This document shows, one piece after another, positions 1-8,417 of a DNA stretch of 64,000 nucleotides. Location: positions 62,001-126,000 of the forward strand of contig NZ_JOAI01000018.1 in NCBI RefSeq assembly GCF_000717715.1, given 5' to 3'. A program made the translations under genes and the position numbers. A model generated the notes under the pieces. The model worked only from the letters and a program-made list of their open reading frames with translations. It was not told the origin of the DNA and ran no database searches. Within the stretch, counting starts at the first letter, position 1. Every line of letters begins with the position of its first letter. The stretch is from Streptomyces sp. NRRL B-24484 (GTDB lineage: Bacteria; Actinomycetota; Actinomycetes; Streptomycetales; Streptomycetaceae).

Positions 1-567
1 GCCGGCGTCGCACTCTCGGCGGCCGTCGCGCTGTTCCGGCGCCGGGAGGAGGGCGTGGCCGGGCCGCTGACGGCGATCCTGCTGCCCCCGCTGAGCTTCT
101 TCGGCTACATCGGCTGGGTGGGCTGGCGGATGGGCCACCTCGACGGCTACCTCACCCTGCAGCGCTACGGCTGGCTGCACTTCTTCGACTGGGGCTCGTA
201 CACGAGCACGGCCGTCTCCAACATCCTGGTCGGCGAGACCGCGTACCTCTTCCCGTACCCGACCGAGGACCTGGTCGCCGTCCTGGTGCTGTTCGCGCTG
301 CCCTGCCTGCTGGTGCCGTTCCTGTCCCGGCGGCCGCCGCTGGTGCTGGTGGTCTACACGCTGGGGACGCTGGTGCTGGCGCTGGGCAGCCAGCAGATGT
401 TCGGCACGCTCTCCCGCTTCGTGCTGCCGGTGTTCCCGCTGACGATCCCGGTGGCGCTCGGGCTGCGGCGCCTCAGCCTGCCCTCGCTGGCGGTGGTGCT
501 CGGCGTGGCCGGCGCCGCGTCCGGCTGGTACGCCGGCTACGTGATCTTCGAGCTGGGCATCCCGTAA
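1..567 (+). CDS. Integral membrane glycosyltransferase-like protein (3' end only)
   Basis: The reading frame is open from the first base, so this is the C-terminal ~188 residues of a larger protein whose start lies outside the window. It has several hydrophobic membrane segments and short loops, and ends with a hydrophobic helix. The motif GTLSRFVLPVFPL resembles the late RF-x-LP-x-FPL segment of PIG-V-like GT-C mannosyltransferases, which transfer mannose from polyprenyl-phosphate donors at the membrane. The family assignment is inferred from the look of this motif and the hydropathy only. Another polytopic membrane protein is possible. A GTG at position 55 is an internal codon, not the start. 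Confidence 0.5.
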   Translation, partial: AGVALSAAVALFRRREEGVAGPLTAILLPPLSFFGYIGWVGWRMGHLDGYLTLQRYGWLHFFDWGSYTSTAVSNILVGETAYLFPYPTEDLVAVLVLFALPCLLVPFLSRRPPLVLVVYTLGTLVLALGSQQMFGTLSRFVLPVFPLTIPVALGLRRLSLPSLAVVLGVAGAASGWYAGYVIFELGIP

Positions 568-604
568 CCGCGGAGGCGTCCGGGCCGCGGGCGGCCGCGC
601 CCTC

Positions 605-632
605 TTGTCCCGACCGATCGTTCGGTTACTCT
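605..632 (+). promoter_or_regulatory. paaN promoter with PaaR-like (TetR) operator
   Basis: A -35 hexamer TTGTCC (605-610) and a -10 hexamer TACTCT (627-632) are separated by 16 bp. The spacer holds the dyad ACCGATCGTTCGGT (613-626). With the next two bases it fits ACCGNNCGNNCGGTNA, the core of the operator I recall for the TetR-family phenylacetate regulator PaaR of corynebacteria. Binding there would block RNA polymerase directly. The gene starts 37 bp after the -10. No TetR gene is present in the visible neighbourhood, so the regulator must act in trans. Confidence 0.6.
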
Positions 633-668
633 TTGGGGTGTCCCGCCCGCCCCTGTGAGGAGCGCACC

Positions 669-2369
669 ATGGCTGCTGCGACCCCCGACCCCAAGGTCGC
701 CGACCTGATCGAACGCCACCAGGCCACCCTCGACCGCGCGCTCACCGCGATGGCCGAGCGCGACTACTGGTCGCCCTACCCCGAGTTCCCCAAGGCGTAC
801 GGCGAGACCGGCGCCGAGGACGGCAAGGCGGCCTTCGACGCCCTGCTCGGCAGCGTGTTCGCGGTCGAGGGCCAGCCCACCGACGGCGACCTGGTCGGCG
901 GCGAGACCTCCCCGTACGGCATCGAGCTCGGCGTCAGCTACCCGCACACCGAGCCCGGCGCGCTGATCGAGGCGCTGGAGGCGGCCCGCCCGGCGTGGGC
1001 GGCGGCCGGCCCGGCGGCCCGCGCGGCGGTCTGCCTGGAGATCCTCGCCCGGATCAACGCCCGCTCGCACGAGTTCGCGCACGCGGTGATGCACACCACC
1101 GGCCAGGCCTTCGGCATGGCGTTCCAGGCCGGCGGCCCGCACGCCCAGGACCGCGGCCTGGAGGCCGTCGCGTACGCCTACGCCGAGCAGACCCGGCTGC
1201 CGCAGAGCGCCGGCTGGACGAAGCCGCAGGGCAAGCGCGAGCCGCTGCAGATGGTCAAGGAGTTCACCGTGGTGCCGCGCGGCACCGCGCTGCTGATCGG
1301 CTGCAACACCTTCCCGACCTGGAACGGCTTCCCCGGCCTGTTCGCCTCGCTGGCCACCGGCAACGCCGTGCTGGTCAAGCCGCACCCGCGGGCGGTGCTG
1401 CCGCTGGCGCTGACCGTGCGGATCTCCCGCGAGGTGCTCGCCGAGGCCGGCTTCGACCCGAACGTGGTGTGCCTGGCCGCCGAGCACGAGGGCGGTACCG
1501 CCGCGCAGGTGCTGGCCGTCCGCCCCGAGGTCAAGGTCATCGACTACACCGGTTCGACCTCCTTCGGCGACTGGCTGGAGGACAACGCCCGGCAGGCCCT
1601 CGTCTACACCGAGAAGGCCGGCGTCAACACCGTGCTGGTCGACTCCACCGACGACTACCGCGGCATGCTGAACAACCTGGCCTTCTCGCTGTCCCTGTAC
1701 AGCGGCCAGATGTGCACCACCCCGCAGAACCTGCTGATCCCGCGCACCGGCATCGGCACCGACCAGGGCGACAAGTCCTACGACGAGGTGGTCGCCGACC
1801 TCGCGGCCGCCATCGACGGGCTGCTCTCGGACGACGCCCGCGCGGCCGCCATCCTCGGCGCGGTGGTCAACCCGGGCGTGCTGCAGCGCACCGCGCAGGC
1901 CGCCGGCGGCGAGTTCGGCGAACTCGCGCTCGCCCCGCGCCCGGTGGCCTCCGCCGAGTTCCCCGGCGCGACCATCCGCACGCCCGCCCTGGTCAAGGCC
2001 GACGCCGACAAGCCGGACGACCGGGCGTCCTTCCTCGGCGAGCAGTTCGGCCCGATCTCCTTCACCGTCGCGGTGGAGGACACCGCGGCCGGCATCGAGC
2101 TGCTGCGCCGCAGCGTGCGCGAGCAGGGCGCGATGACCGTCGGCGCCTACACCACCTCGCCCGAGGTGGAGCAGGCCCTGGTGCAGGCCTGCCTGGACTC
2201 CGGCGTCTCGCTCTCGCTGAACCTCACCGGCGGGGTCTACGTCAACCAGACCGCCGCCTTCTCCGACCTGCACGGCACGGGTGCCAACCCGGCCGCCAAC
2301 TCGGCCTACTGCGACGGCGCGTTCGTCGCCGGCCGGTTCCGCACGGTGGAGGTCCGCCGGCACAGCTGA
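669..2369 (+). CDS. paaN: PaaN-type aldehyde dehydrogenase (phenylacetic acid degradation)
   Basis: A 566-aa protein of the PaaN family, aldehyde dehydrogenase-fold enzymes linked to aerobic phenylacetate breakdown, where they handle a ring-cleavage aldehyde-type intermediate. The NAD(P)-binding Rossmann part contains TALLIGCNTFPTWNGF and the motif DYTGSTSFG. The catalytic cysteine is probably Cys349 in SGQMCTTPQN. The ATG at 669 follows a GAGGAG ribosome site by a normal spacing; an in-frame start at 633 would ignore that site and lies too close to the predicted transcription start. The protein is full length for the family. It stands alone, with no other paa genes visible, and has a PaaR-like operator in its promoter, which fits phenylacetyl-CoA induction. 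A closely related aldehyde dehydrogenase of another pathway is the alternative. Confidence 0.85.
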   Translation: MAAATPDPKVADLIERHQATLDRALTAMAERDYWSPYPEFPKAYGETGAEDGKAAFDALLGSVFAVEGQPTDGDLVGGETSPYGIELGVSYPHTEPGALIEALEAARPAWAAAGPAARAAVCLEILARINARSHEFAHAVMHTTGQAFGMAFQAGGPHAQDRGLEAVAYAYAEQTRLPQSAGWTKPQGKREPLQMVKEFTVVPRGTALLIGCNTFPTWNGFPGLFASLATGNAVLVKPHPRAVLPLALTVRISREVLAEAGFDPNVVCLAAEHEGGTAAQVLAVRPEVKVIDYTGSTSFGDWLEDNARQALVYTEKAGVNTVLVDSTDDYRGMLNNLAFSLSLYSGQMCTTPQNLLIPRTGIGTDQGDKSYDEVVADLAAAIDGLLSDDARAAAILGAVVNPGVLQRTAQAAGGEFGELALAPRPVASAEFPGATIRTPALVKADADKPDDRASFLGEQFGPISFTVAVEDTAAGIELLRRSVREQGAMTVGAYTTSPEVEQALVQACLDSGVSLSLNLTGGVYVNQTAAFSDLHGTGANPAANSAYCDGAFVAGRFRTVEVRRHS

Positions 2370-2387
2370 TCCGGCGTCCGGCACGGT

Positions 2388-2425
2388 CCGGCGGCCCGCT
2401 CCCGCACCGCGGGGCGGGCCGCCGG
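2388..2425. terminator. Hairpin between convergent genes
   Basis: A 15-bp GC-rich stem (2388-2402 with 2411-2425, one G-T pair) with an 8-base loop lies between the stop of paaN and the stop of the opposing glycosyltransferase gene. It could serve as a bidirectional terminator. No clear T-tract follows. Confidence 0.6.
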
Positions 2426-2444
2426 CCTTCCCCGGCCCGCCGCC

Positions 2445-3677
2445 TCACCGGCGGGCCCGCCGCGGGTTGAACACCCAGACCCGCAGCAGCACGAAGCGCA
2501 CCAGCGTGGCCAGCGCGTTGGCGGCGACCAGGGCCGCCAGCTCGGCGGAGTGCCCGGCGGCCGGCGCGGCCGCCCCGAGCAGGGCGATCGCCCCGCTGCT
2601 GAGGACCAGCCCGATCACGAAGGCGATCCCGCCCTCGACCTGGTGCTTGAGCGCGTCCCGACGGCCCGTCACACCGAAGGTGAAGCGGCGGTTCGCGGCG
2701 GTGTTGAAGACCGCGGTGACGGCCAGCGCGACGAAGTTGGCGAGCAGCGCCGGCACCAGCTGGCGCAGGCCCAGGTAGAGCAGCACGTAGGCGAGCGTGG
2801 ACACCGTGCCGACCACGGCGAAGCTGGCGAGCTGCCAGCCGAGGCCCGGCGGCAGCCGGTCCTGCCCGGGACGCTCGGGCGGCTGCACCGCGCCGCCGCC
2901 GGACAGCGAGCGGCGGGCGACCCTGGCCATGCCCCTGAGGTCGTCGAGGGCGGTGCGGACGATGTCCACCCGGCTGTCCGGGTCGTCGACCCAGTCCACC
3001 GGCACCTCGTGGATCCGCATCCCGGACCGTTCGGCGAGCAGCAGCAGCTCGGTGTCGAAGAACCAGGCGTTGTCCTCGACCTCGGAGAGCAGCTGCTTCA
3101 CCACCGAGGTGCGGCCCGCCTTGAAGCCGCACTGGGCGTCGGAGAACTTGGCCGCCATGGTCGCCCGCAGCAGCAGGTTGTAGGTGCGGGAGATGAACTC
3201 CCGCTTGGGCCCGCGGACGACCGCCGAGCCGCGGTGCAGCCGGCTGCCGATGGCGAGGTCGCTGTGGCCGGAGAGCAGCGGCGCCACCAGCGGCAGGAAG
3301 GCCTCCAGGCCGGTCGAGAGGTCGACGTCCATGTAGGCGACCACGTCGGCGTCGCTGTCGCCCCAGACCTGGCGCAGTGCACGGCCGCGGCCCTTGAGGT
3401 CCAGGTGGACGGCGGTGACCTGGGGGATCTCCTCGGCGAGGGCGGTCGCGACCCGCCAGGTGCTGTCGGTGGAGGCGTTGTCGGCGACGGTGATCCGGTA
3501 GGGGTAGGGGAAGGTCTCGGCGAGGTAGGCGTGCAGCCGCCGGACACACCGCTCCAGGGTGTGCTCCTCGTTGTAGACCGGGACGACCACCTCGACCAGG
3601 CTCGTCCGTACCTTGTCACCGCCCGGCGGGGTGTCGGCCAGGATCGTTGCGGGCTCTGTCATGCCAAAGAGGCTCAC
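2445..3677 (-). CDS. GT2 glycosyltransferase fused to a GtrA-like membrane domain
   Basis: A 410-aa two-domain protein. Residues ~25-260 form a family 2 glycosyltransferase (VVVPVYNEEHTLERCV at the nucleotide-binding start, DNASTDST, and a DVDLSTGL metal-binding DXD-like site). It resembles dolichyl/polyprenyl-phosphate sugar synthases, which load glucose or mannose onto a lipid carrier on the cytoplasmic face. Residues ~285-405 are a four-helix GtrA-like domain, probably flipping or anchoring the lipid-linked sugar. Start choice is uncertain: GTG at 3677, or the in-frame ATG at 3662; neither has a strong ribosome site. It is divergent from the monooxygenase at 3767, with about 90 bp between. 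The product may feed a GT-C transferase such as the gene cut by the window edge, but that link is inference. Confidence 0.85.
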   Translation of the reverse strand: MSLFGMTEPATILADTPPGGDKVRTSLVEVVVPVYNEEHTLERCVRRLHAYLAETFPYPYRITVADNASTDSTWRVATALAEEIPQVTAVHLDLKGRGRALRQVWGDSDADVVAYMDVDLSTGLEAFLPLVAPLLSGHSDLAIGSRLHRGSAVVRGPKREFISRTYNLLLRATMAAKFSDAQCGFKAGRTSVVKQLLSEVEDNAWFFDTELLLLAERSGMRIHEVPVDWVDDPDSRVDIVRTALDDLRGMARVARRSLSGGGAVQPPERPGQDRLPPGLGWQLASFAVVGTVSTLAYVLLYLGLRQLVPALLANFVALAVTAVFNTAANRRFTFGVTGRRDALKHQVEGGIAFVIGLVLSSGAIALLGAAAPAAGHSAELAALVAANALATLVRFVLLRVWVFNPRRARR

Positions 3678-3766
3678 AGCGGCTGATGGGCCCGGGATGA
3701 TGGGAGGGTGAGAGCGGACTGAGAACCGCGCGGCCCGCTCGCCGTACCACCAACGGGAGATGACAC

Positions 3767-5251
3767 ATGGCTGACAGGCAGCTCGACTCCGATGTCGTGG
3801 TCGTCGGCGCAGGCCCCACCGGCCTGCTGCTGGCCGGCGACCTGGCGGCGGCGGGGGTCCGGGTGACGGTGCTGGAGAAGCGCGGCGCCGAGTCCAACCT
3901 CACCCGGGCGTTCGCGGTGCACGCCCGGACCCTGGAGCAGCTGGACGCCAGAGGGCTGGCCGACGACCTGATCGCGACCGGGACGCCGCTGTCCTCGCTG
4001 CGGCTGTTCGGCAAGGTCCGGGTGGAGCTCGGCGACCTGCCGACCCGCTTCCCCTTCGTGCTGATCACCCCGCAGTCGAACACCGAACGGCTGCTGCAGG
4101 AGCGGGCGCTGAAGGCCGGCGCGGTGATCCGGCGGGGCGCCGAGGTGGTGGGGCTGCGGCAGGACGCCGCCGGGGTGCGCCTGGACGTCCGCGAGGACGG
4201 CGGCACCGCCTCGTACCGGGCCGCCTACGCGGTCGGCACGGACGGCGTGCACAGCACCGTCCGCGACCTGCTGGGCCTGCCCTTCCCGGGCACCTCGGTG
4301 GTGGACTCGGTGGTGCTCGCGGACGCCCGGCTGGAAAAGGCCCCGGAGGAGGTCCTCACGGTCGGCGCGAACGAGGCGGGCTTCGCCTTCGTCGCCCCGT
4401 TCGGCGACGGCTGGTACCGGGTGATCGCCTGGGACCGGCACCGCAGCCTGCCGGACGCCGCCCCGGTGGACCCCGCCGAGCTCACCGGACTGCTGCGCGC
4501 CGTCCTGGGCACCGACCACGGCCTGCACGACGTCCGCTGGTCGTCGCGCTTCCACAGCGACGAGCGGCAGGTCCCGACCTACCGCTCCGGCCGGGTCTTC
4601 CTGGCCGGCGACGCCGCGCACTGCCACTCCCCCGCCGGCGGGCAGGGCATGAACACCGGCCTGCAGGACGCCGCCAACCTGGGCTGGAAGCTCGCCGCCG
4701 CGGTGCAGGGCTGGGCCCCGGACGCCCTGCTGGACACCTACCAGAGCGAGCGCCACCCGGTCGGGAAGGCCGTGCTGCGCAGCTCGGGCGCGCTGATCCG
4801 GGTGGCCCTGGCGCAGTCCCTGCCGGCCCGGGCGGCGGGCGGTCTGCTGACCGCCGCCGCGGACCGGCTCGGCCCGCTCACCCGGTTCGGCGCCCGGGCG
4901 GTCTCCGGCCTCGCGGTGGCGTACCCGCCGGCGGGGGAGGCGCACCCGCTGGTCGGCCGGCGCATCCCCGACCTGCGGCTGGCGGTGGACGAGCCGGGCG
5001 GCGCGCCGCGGCTGTACGAGGCGCTGCGCGGCGGCCGGGCGGTGCTGGTCTCCAACGACGAGCAGCCGTACGCCGACCAGTGGGCCGGGCGGGTGGTGAC
5101 GGCGGCGCCGGCCGACCCGCACGGCAAGCTGCGGGACACCGTGCTGCTGGTCCGTCCGGACGGCTACGCCGCCTGGGCCGCGGTCGACCCGACCCGCACC
5201 GAGGTCCGCGCGGCCCTCACCGCGCTGCTCGGCCGCCCGTCCCAGCCGTAG
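3767..5251 (+). CDS. FAD-dependent aromatic-ring monooxygenase
   Basis: A 494-aa class A flavin monooxygenase (PheA/TfdB or polyketide hydroxylase type), which hydroxylates an aromatic or polyketide substrate with NAD(P)H and O2. The N-terminal dinucleotide fold is VVVGAGPTGLLLAGDLAAAG, the second FAD motif is LAGDAAHCHSPAGGQGMN followed by TGLQDAANLGWKLA, and the DG motif lies near GTDGVHSTVR. The last ~120 residues resemble the thioredoxin-like C-terminal domain found in this family. The ATG follows a GGGAG site. No polyketide or aromatic pathway genes adjoin it, so its substrate is unknown. It has its own promoter region, shared divergently with the glycosyltransferase. Confidence 0.85.
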   Translation: MADRQLDSDVVVVGAGPTGLLLAGDLAAAGVRVTVLEKRGAESNLTRAFAVHARTLEQLDARGLADDLIATGTPLSSLRLFGKVRVELGDLPTRFPFVLITPQSNTERLLQERALKAGAVIRRGAEVVGLRQDAAGVRLDVREDGGTASYRAAYAVGTDGVHSTVRDLLGLPFPGTSVVDSVVLADARLEKAPEEVLTVGANEAGFAFVAPFGDGWYRVIAWDRHRSLPDAAPVDPAELTGLLRAVLGTDHGLHDVRWSSRFHSDERQVPTYRSGRVFLAGDAAHCHSPAGGQGMNTGLQDAANLGWKLAAAVQGWAPDALLDTYQSERHPVGKAVLRSSGALIRVALAQSLPARAAGGLLTAAADRLGPLTRFGARAVSGLAVAYPPAGEAHPLVGRRIPDLRLAVDEPGGAPRLYEALRGGRAVLVSNDEQPYADQWAGRVVTAAPADPHGKLRDTVLLVRPDGYAAWAAVDPTRTEVRAALTALLGRPSQP

Positions 5252-5275
5252 GGGGCCGTCCTCGGACGGGCACCC

Positions 5276-5833
5276 TCAGGACGTGCCCGGGCGCCCGCCT
5301 GCCGTCCGCTCGTAATGGCGGGCGGCTTTCGAGCGGTTCCCGCAGAGCGCCATCGAGCACCACCGGCGGCGGCCGTTCTGCGATGTGTCGAAGAAGTGCA
5401 GAATGCAGGCGGGGTGTGCGCACTGCTTGATGCGGTGCGCCCCCCGCCGCAGCAGCGAGAGGTAGTCGTCGGCGGCGAGCCAGGCGGCGAGCTGCTGCGG
5501 GGGATCGGCCTCGGCGGTCTCGGCGGGGCCGTCCGGTCCGAGGCTGTGCCGGACCCTGCCGTGCGCGAGGACGGCGTTGAGCGCGGCGGCGCCCTCGGCC
5601 GAACCCGGGTCGGCCACGAGCAGGTCGAGGGCGTCGCGGGCGGCCTTCACCGCGGTCAGCGAGGCCTCGTCGGCGGGGCAGCGGTCGGTGAGGCCGGCCG
5701 AGGAGAGCCAGATCCGGTAGCCGTCGAGGTCGGTCAGGAGGTCCTGCCGATCGGCTTCGCGCCAGCGGGTGTTCAGCAGATCGAGGGCGAGCGGTTCGCC
5801 GATCAGCGGTCGCGGGTCGCGGGGGTCAGCCAT
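5276..5833 (-). CDS. CGNR zinc-finger (ABATE domain) putative regulator
   Basis: A 185-aa protein with the two-part layout of CGNR proteins. An N-terminal ABATE domain starts GEPLALDLLNT. A C-terminal zinc finger has two cysteine pairs, KQCAHPACILHFFD then WCSMALCGNRSKAARHY, the CGNR motif that names the family. These proteins are predicted DNA-binding transcription regulators that sense small molecules; the target here is unknown. The ATG at 5833 was chosen because homologues usually begin a few residues before the GEPLALDLLNT block; an ATG at 5872 is also in frame. No strong ribosome site precedes it. It is divergent from the S53 peptidase gene, across an AT-rich interval that could hold its operator. 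Confidence 0.85.
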   Translation of the reverse strand: MADPRDPRPLIGEPLALDLLNTRWREADRQDLLTDLDGYRIWLSSAGLTDRCPADEASLTAVKAARDALDLLVADPGSAEGAAALNAVLAHGRVRHSLGPDGPAETAEADPPQQLAAWLAADDYLSLLRRGAHRIKQCAHPACILHFFDTSQNGRRRWCSMALCGNRSKAARHYERTAGGRPGTS

Positions 5834-6032
5834 GCAGCCGAGTGTAGTGCGGTGCCGCCGGACGCCATTCACTGTATGAATTCACATCCATTCTGTTGAT
5901 GGATTCCGATTCCACACTTGACTGTTTTTTAGCAAGCGATTGCTGCCGCATGGGCCCTTTTCTGGGTGCTTTCTGGGAACTTCGTGCAAGCGTTTTCGAA
6001 CCCGGAACGCCCCACACCTTCCGGAGGACCCC

Positions 6033-8180
6033 GTGCGACCCCGCTCGCTCGCTCTTTCCGCGGCCATAGCCGTCCTGCCCCTGACCGTGGTTTCGCTGGG
6101 CGTCTCCACCGCCCAGGCCGCGCCGACCCCGCAGGCCGCCTCCCGGGTGGCCCTGCCGAACACCGTGACCCCGGCGGTGGCCCGCTCGCAGAAGCAGGGC
6201 GACCTGCCCGCCGACCGGACGATGTCCGTCTCGGTGAACCTGAAGCTGCGCAACACCGCCGACCTCGACCGCTTCCTGAAGGCGGTCAGCACGCCCGGCA
6301 CCCCGGAGTACGGCCGCTACCTGACGCCGGCGCAGTTCACCGCGCTGTACGGCCCGACCGAGGCGGACGTGGCGAAGGTCCGCACCTACCTCACCGGCCA
6401 GGGCCTGACGGTCGACTCGGTGAGCGCCAACCGCCAGGTGGTGAACGTCCGCGGCACCGCGGCGCAGGTGGCGAAGGCCTTCGGCACCCACGAGAGCTCG
6501 TACAGCGACCCGCAGCAGGGCGGGCGCACCTTCTTCGCCAACGACGCGGCGGCCAGCGTGCCGGCCGAGCTGGCCGGCACGGTCGAGGGCGTCTCCGGCC
6601 TCGACAACCACACCGTGCGCACCTCACGGGCCGTCAAGCCGAAGGCCGCAGCCCCGCACGCGACGCCGAGCGGCTTCGGTCCGGCGCAGTACGACGGCGC
6701 CTACCGGCTCGACAAGGTCGGCGCGGACGGCACCGGCACGACCGTCGCCCTCTGGGAGTTCGACGGCTACAGCTCGACCAACCTGCGCACCTACGACAGC
6801 CAGTACGGGCTGACCGGCCCGACGGTGTCGACCGTCTCGGTGGACGGCGCCAACTACGACGCCAAGCCGGGCGACGGCCAGGGCGAGGTCGAGCTGGACA
6901 GCGAGATCGTCCGCGGCGTCGCCCCGAAGGCCACCCAGCTGGTCTACGAGGCCCCCAACAGCGACCAGGGCGAGATCGACATGGCCGCCCAGATCGTCGC
7001 GGACAACCGGGTCTCGGTCATCTCGATCTCCTGGGGCTCCTGCGAGCCGGACACCACCGCGTCCTCGATGACGGCGGTGAACAACTCCTTCAAGCAGGCC
7101 GCCGCCCAGGGCATCTCGATCTTCTCGGCCTCCGGCGACGACGGCTCCCGCGACTGCACCCGCTCGACCAGCGGCTCCACCGTGAAGGCGGTCGACTTCC
7201 CGGCGTCCAGCCCGTACAACACCGGCGTCGGCGGCACCAACCTCAAGGTGAGCGGCAACGCGTACTCCTCGGAGAGCGCCTGGAGCACCGCGGGCGGCGG
7301 CGTCTCCACCCAGTTCGCCAAGCCGAGCTGGCAGACCGGCACCGGGGTCACCGGCACCATGCGCACCGTCCCCGACATCGCCTCCAACGCCGACCCGGCG
7401 AGCGGCTTCGCGATCTACACCACGGGCGGCTGGCAGGTCTACGGCGGCACCTCCGCCGCGGCCCCGCTGTGGTCCGGCTACACCGCGCTGTTCAACCAGA
7501 AGGCCAAGGCGGCCGGCCAGGCCGTGCTCGGCGAGGCCAACCCGAAGCTCTACTCGCTGGCCAACTCCGGCAGCTACGGCACCGTGCTGCACGACGTCAC
7601 CACCGGCAAGAACCAGGACTTCTCCACCAAGACCGGCTACGACCAGGTCACCGGCTGGGGCACCCCGGTCGCCGACTCGCTGACCACCGCCCTGCTCGGC
7701 GGCACCACCCCGCCGCCCACCGGCGGCTGCACCTCCACCCAGCTGCTCGGCAACGCCGGCTTCGAGACCGGCACCGCCGCGCCGTGGACGGCCTCCTCCG
7801 GCGTCGTCGACAACAGCGCCTCCGAGGCCGCGCACGGCGGCTCCTGGAAGGCGTGGATGAACGGCTACGGCTCCGCCCACACCGACTCTGTCTCGCAGAC
7901 CGTGTCGATCCCGGCCGGCTGCAAGGCGACCTTCACCTTCTGGCTGCACGTGGACACCGCCGAGACGGGCAGCACCGCCTACGACAAGCTGACCGTCGCG
8001 GCCGGCACCACCACCCTGGCCACCTACTCGAACGTCAACGCCGCGAGCGGCTACGTCCAGAAGTCCTTCGACCTGTCGGCCTTCGCCGGGCAGACCGTGA
8101 CGCTGAAGTTCACCGGCGCCGAGGACTCCTCGCTGCAGACCAGCTTCGTCGTGGACGACACCGCGCTCACCGTCTCCTGA
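6033..8180 (+). CDS. Secreted S53 (sedolisin/kumamolisin-like) serine-carboxyl peptidase
   Basis: A 715-aa exported protease. Residues 1-30 are a Sec signal peptide (positive N-terminus, hydrophobic core, cleavage near AQA-AP). Residues ~55-195 form the pro-kumamolisin activation domain. The catalytic domain follows: Glu285 and Asp289 in GEVELDSE supply the S53 acid pair, SASGDDG matches the oxyanion aspartate region, and [11 protein letters not shown] contains the nucleophile Ser474. After a TPPPTGG linker, a ~125-residue beta-rich C-terminal domain probably binds substrate or surfaces. GTG 6033 has a GGAGGA site five bases upstream; upstream in-frame codons would spoil the signal peptide. 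These peptidases act on proteins outside the cell, often at acid pH. Long AT-rich upstream DNA suggests regulated expression. Confidence 0.92.
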   Translation: MRPRSLALSAAIAVLPLTVVSLGVSTAQAAPTPQAASRVALPNTVTPAVARSQKQGDLPADRTMSVSVNLKLRNTADLDRFLKAVSTPGTPEYGRYLTPAQFTALYGPTEADVAKVRTYLTGQGLTVDSVSANRQVVNVRGTAAQVAKAFGTHESSYSDPQQGGRTFFANDAAASVPAELAGTVEGVSGLDNHTVRTSRAVKPKAAAPHATPSGFGPAQYDGAYRLDKVGADGTGTTVALWEFDGYSSTNLRTYDSQYGLTGPTVSTVSVDGANYDAKPGDGQGEVELDSEIVRGVAPKATQLVYEAPNSDQGEIDMAAQIVADNRVSVISISWGSCEPDTTASSMTAVNNSFKQAAAQGISIFSASGDDGSRDCTRSTSGSTVKAVDFPASSPYNTGVGGTNLKVSGNAYSSESAWSTAGGGVSTQFAKPSWQTGTGVTGTMRTVPDIASNADPASGFAIYTTGGWQVYGGTSAAAPLWSGYTALFNQKAKAAGQAVLGEANPKLYSLANSGSYGTVLHDVTTGKNQDFSTKTGYDQVTGWGTPVADSLTTALLGGTTPPPTGGCTSTQLLGNAGFETGTAAPWTASSGVVDNSASEAAHGGSWKAWMNGYGSAHTDSVSQTVSIPAGCKATFTFWLHVDTAETGSTAYDKLTVAAGTTTLATYSNVNAASGYVQKSFDLSAFAGQTVTLKFTGAEDSSLQTSFVVDDTALTVS

Positions 8181-8194
8181 CGCCCCCCTCGCCC

Positions 8195-8230
8195 CGGCCG
8201 GCGCGGACCTCCCACGGTCCGCGCCGGCCG
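8195..8230 (+). terminator. Terminator hairpin after S53 peptidase gene
   Basis: A perfect 15-bp stem (8195-8209 with 8216-8230) with a 6-base loop starts 14 bases after the stop codon. No T-run follows, which is usual for Streptomyces hairpin terminators. Confidence 0.7.
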
Positions 8231-8417
8231 CACTGTTGCGACTGTGTTTCTATCCGCCGTGAACTGGGACTTTCTTGTCGTGACCACTGTCATATGTCCG
8301 AGTTGATGACGTAGCCTCTCGACGGTGCGTAGGGTGTGCCCCCAGCTCGGTGTGGCAGCCCGATCACGGAACGCTGGGCCGACGCCGCCGAACTCGCCTG
8401 GTGGGGGAGGTGTCCGG

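Noticed and set aside
537..2384. Long antisense open frame opposite paaN
   Set aside because: High GC keeps antisense frames open; the predicted protein is low-complexity Gly/Arg/Val with no family motif, while the plus strand encodes a clear PaaN.
3767..5251. Monooxygenase as sign of an aromatic polyketide cluster
   Set aside because: Flanking genes are a glycosyltransferase with GtrA domain and a CGNR regulator; no ketosynthase, cyclase or carrier protein is near.
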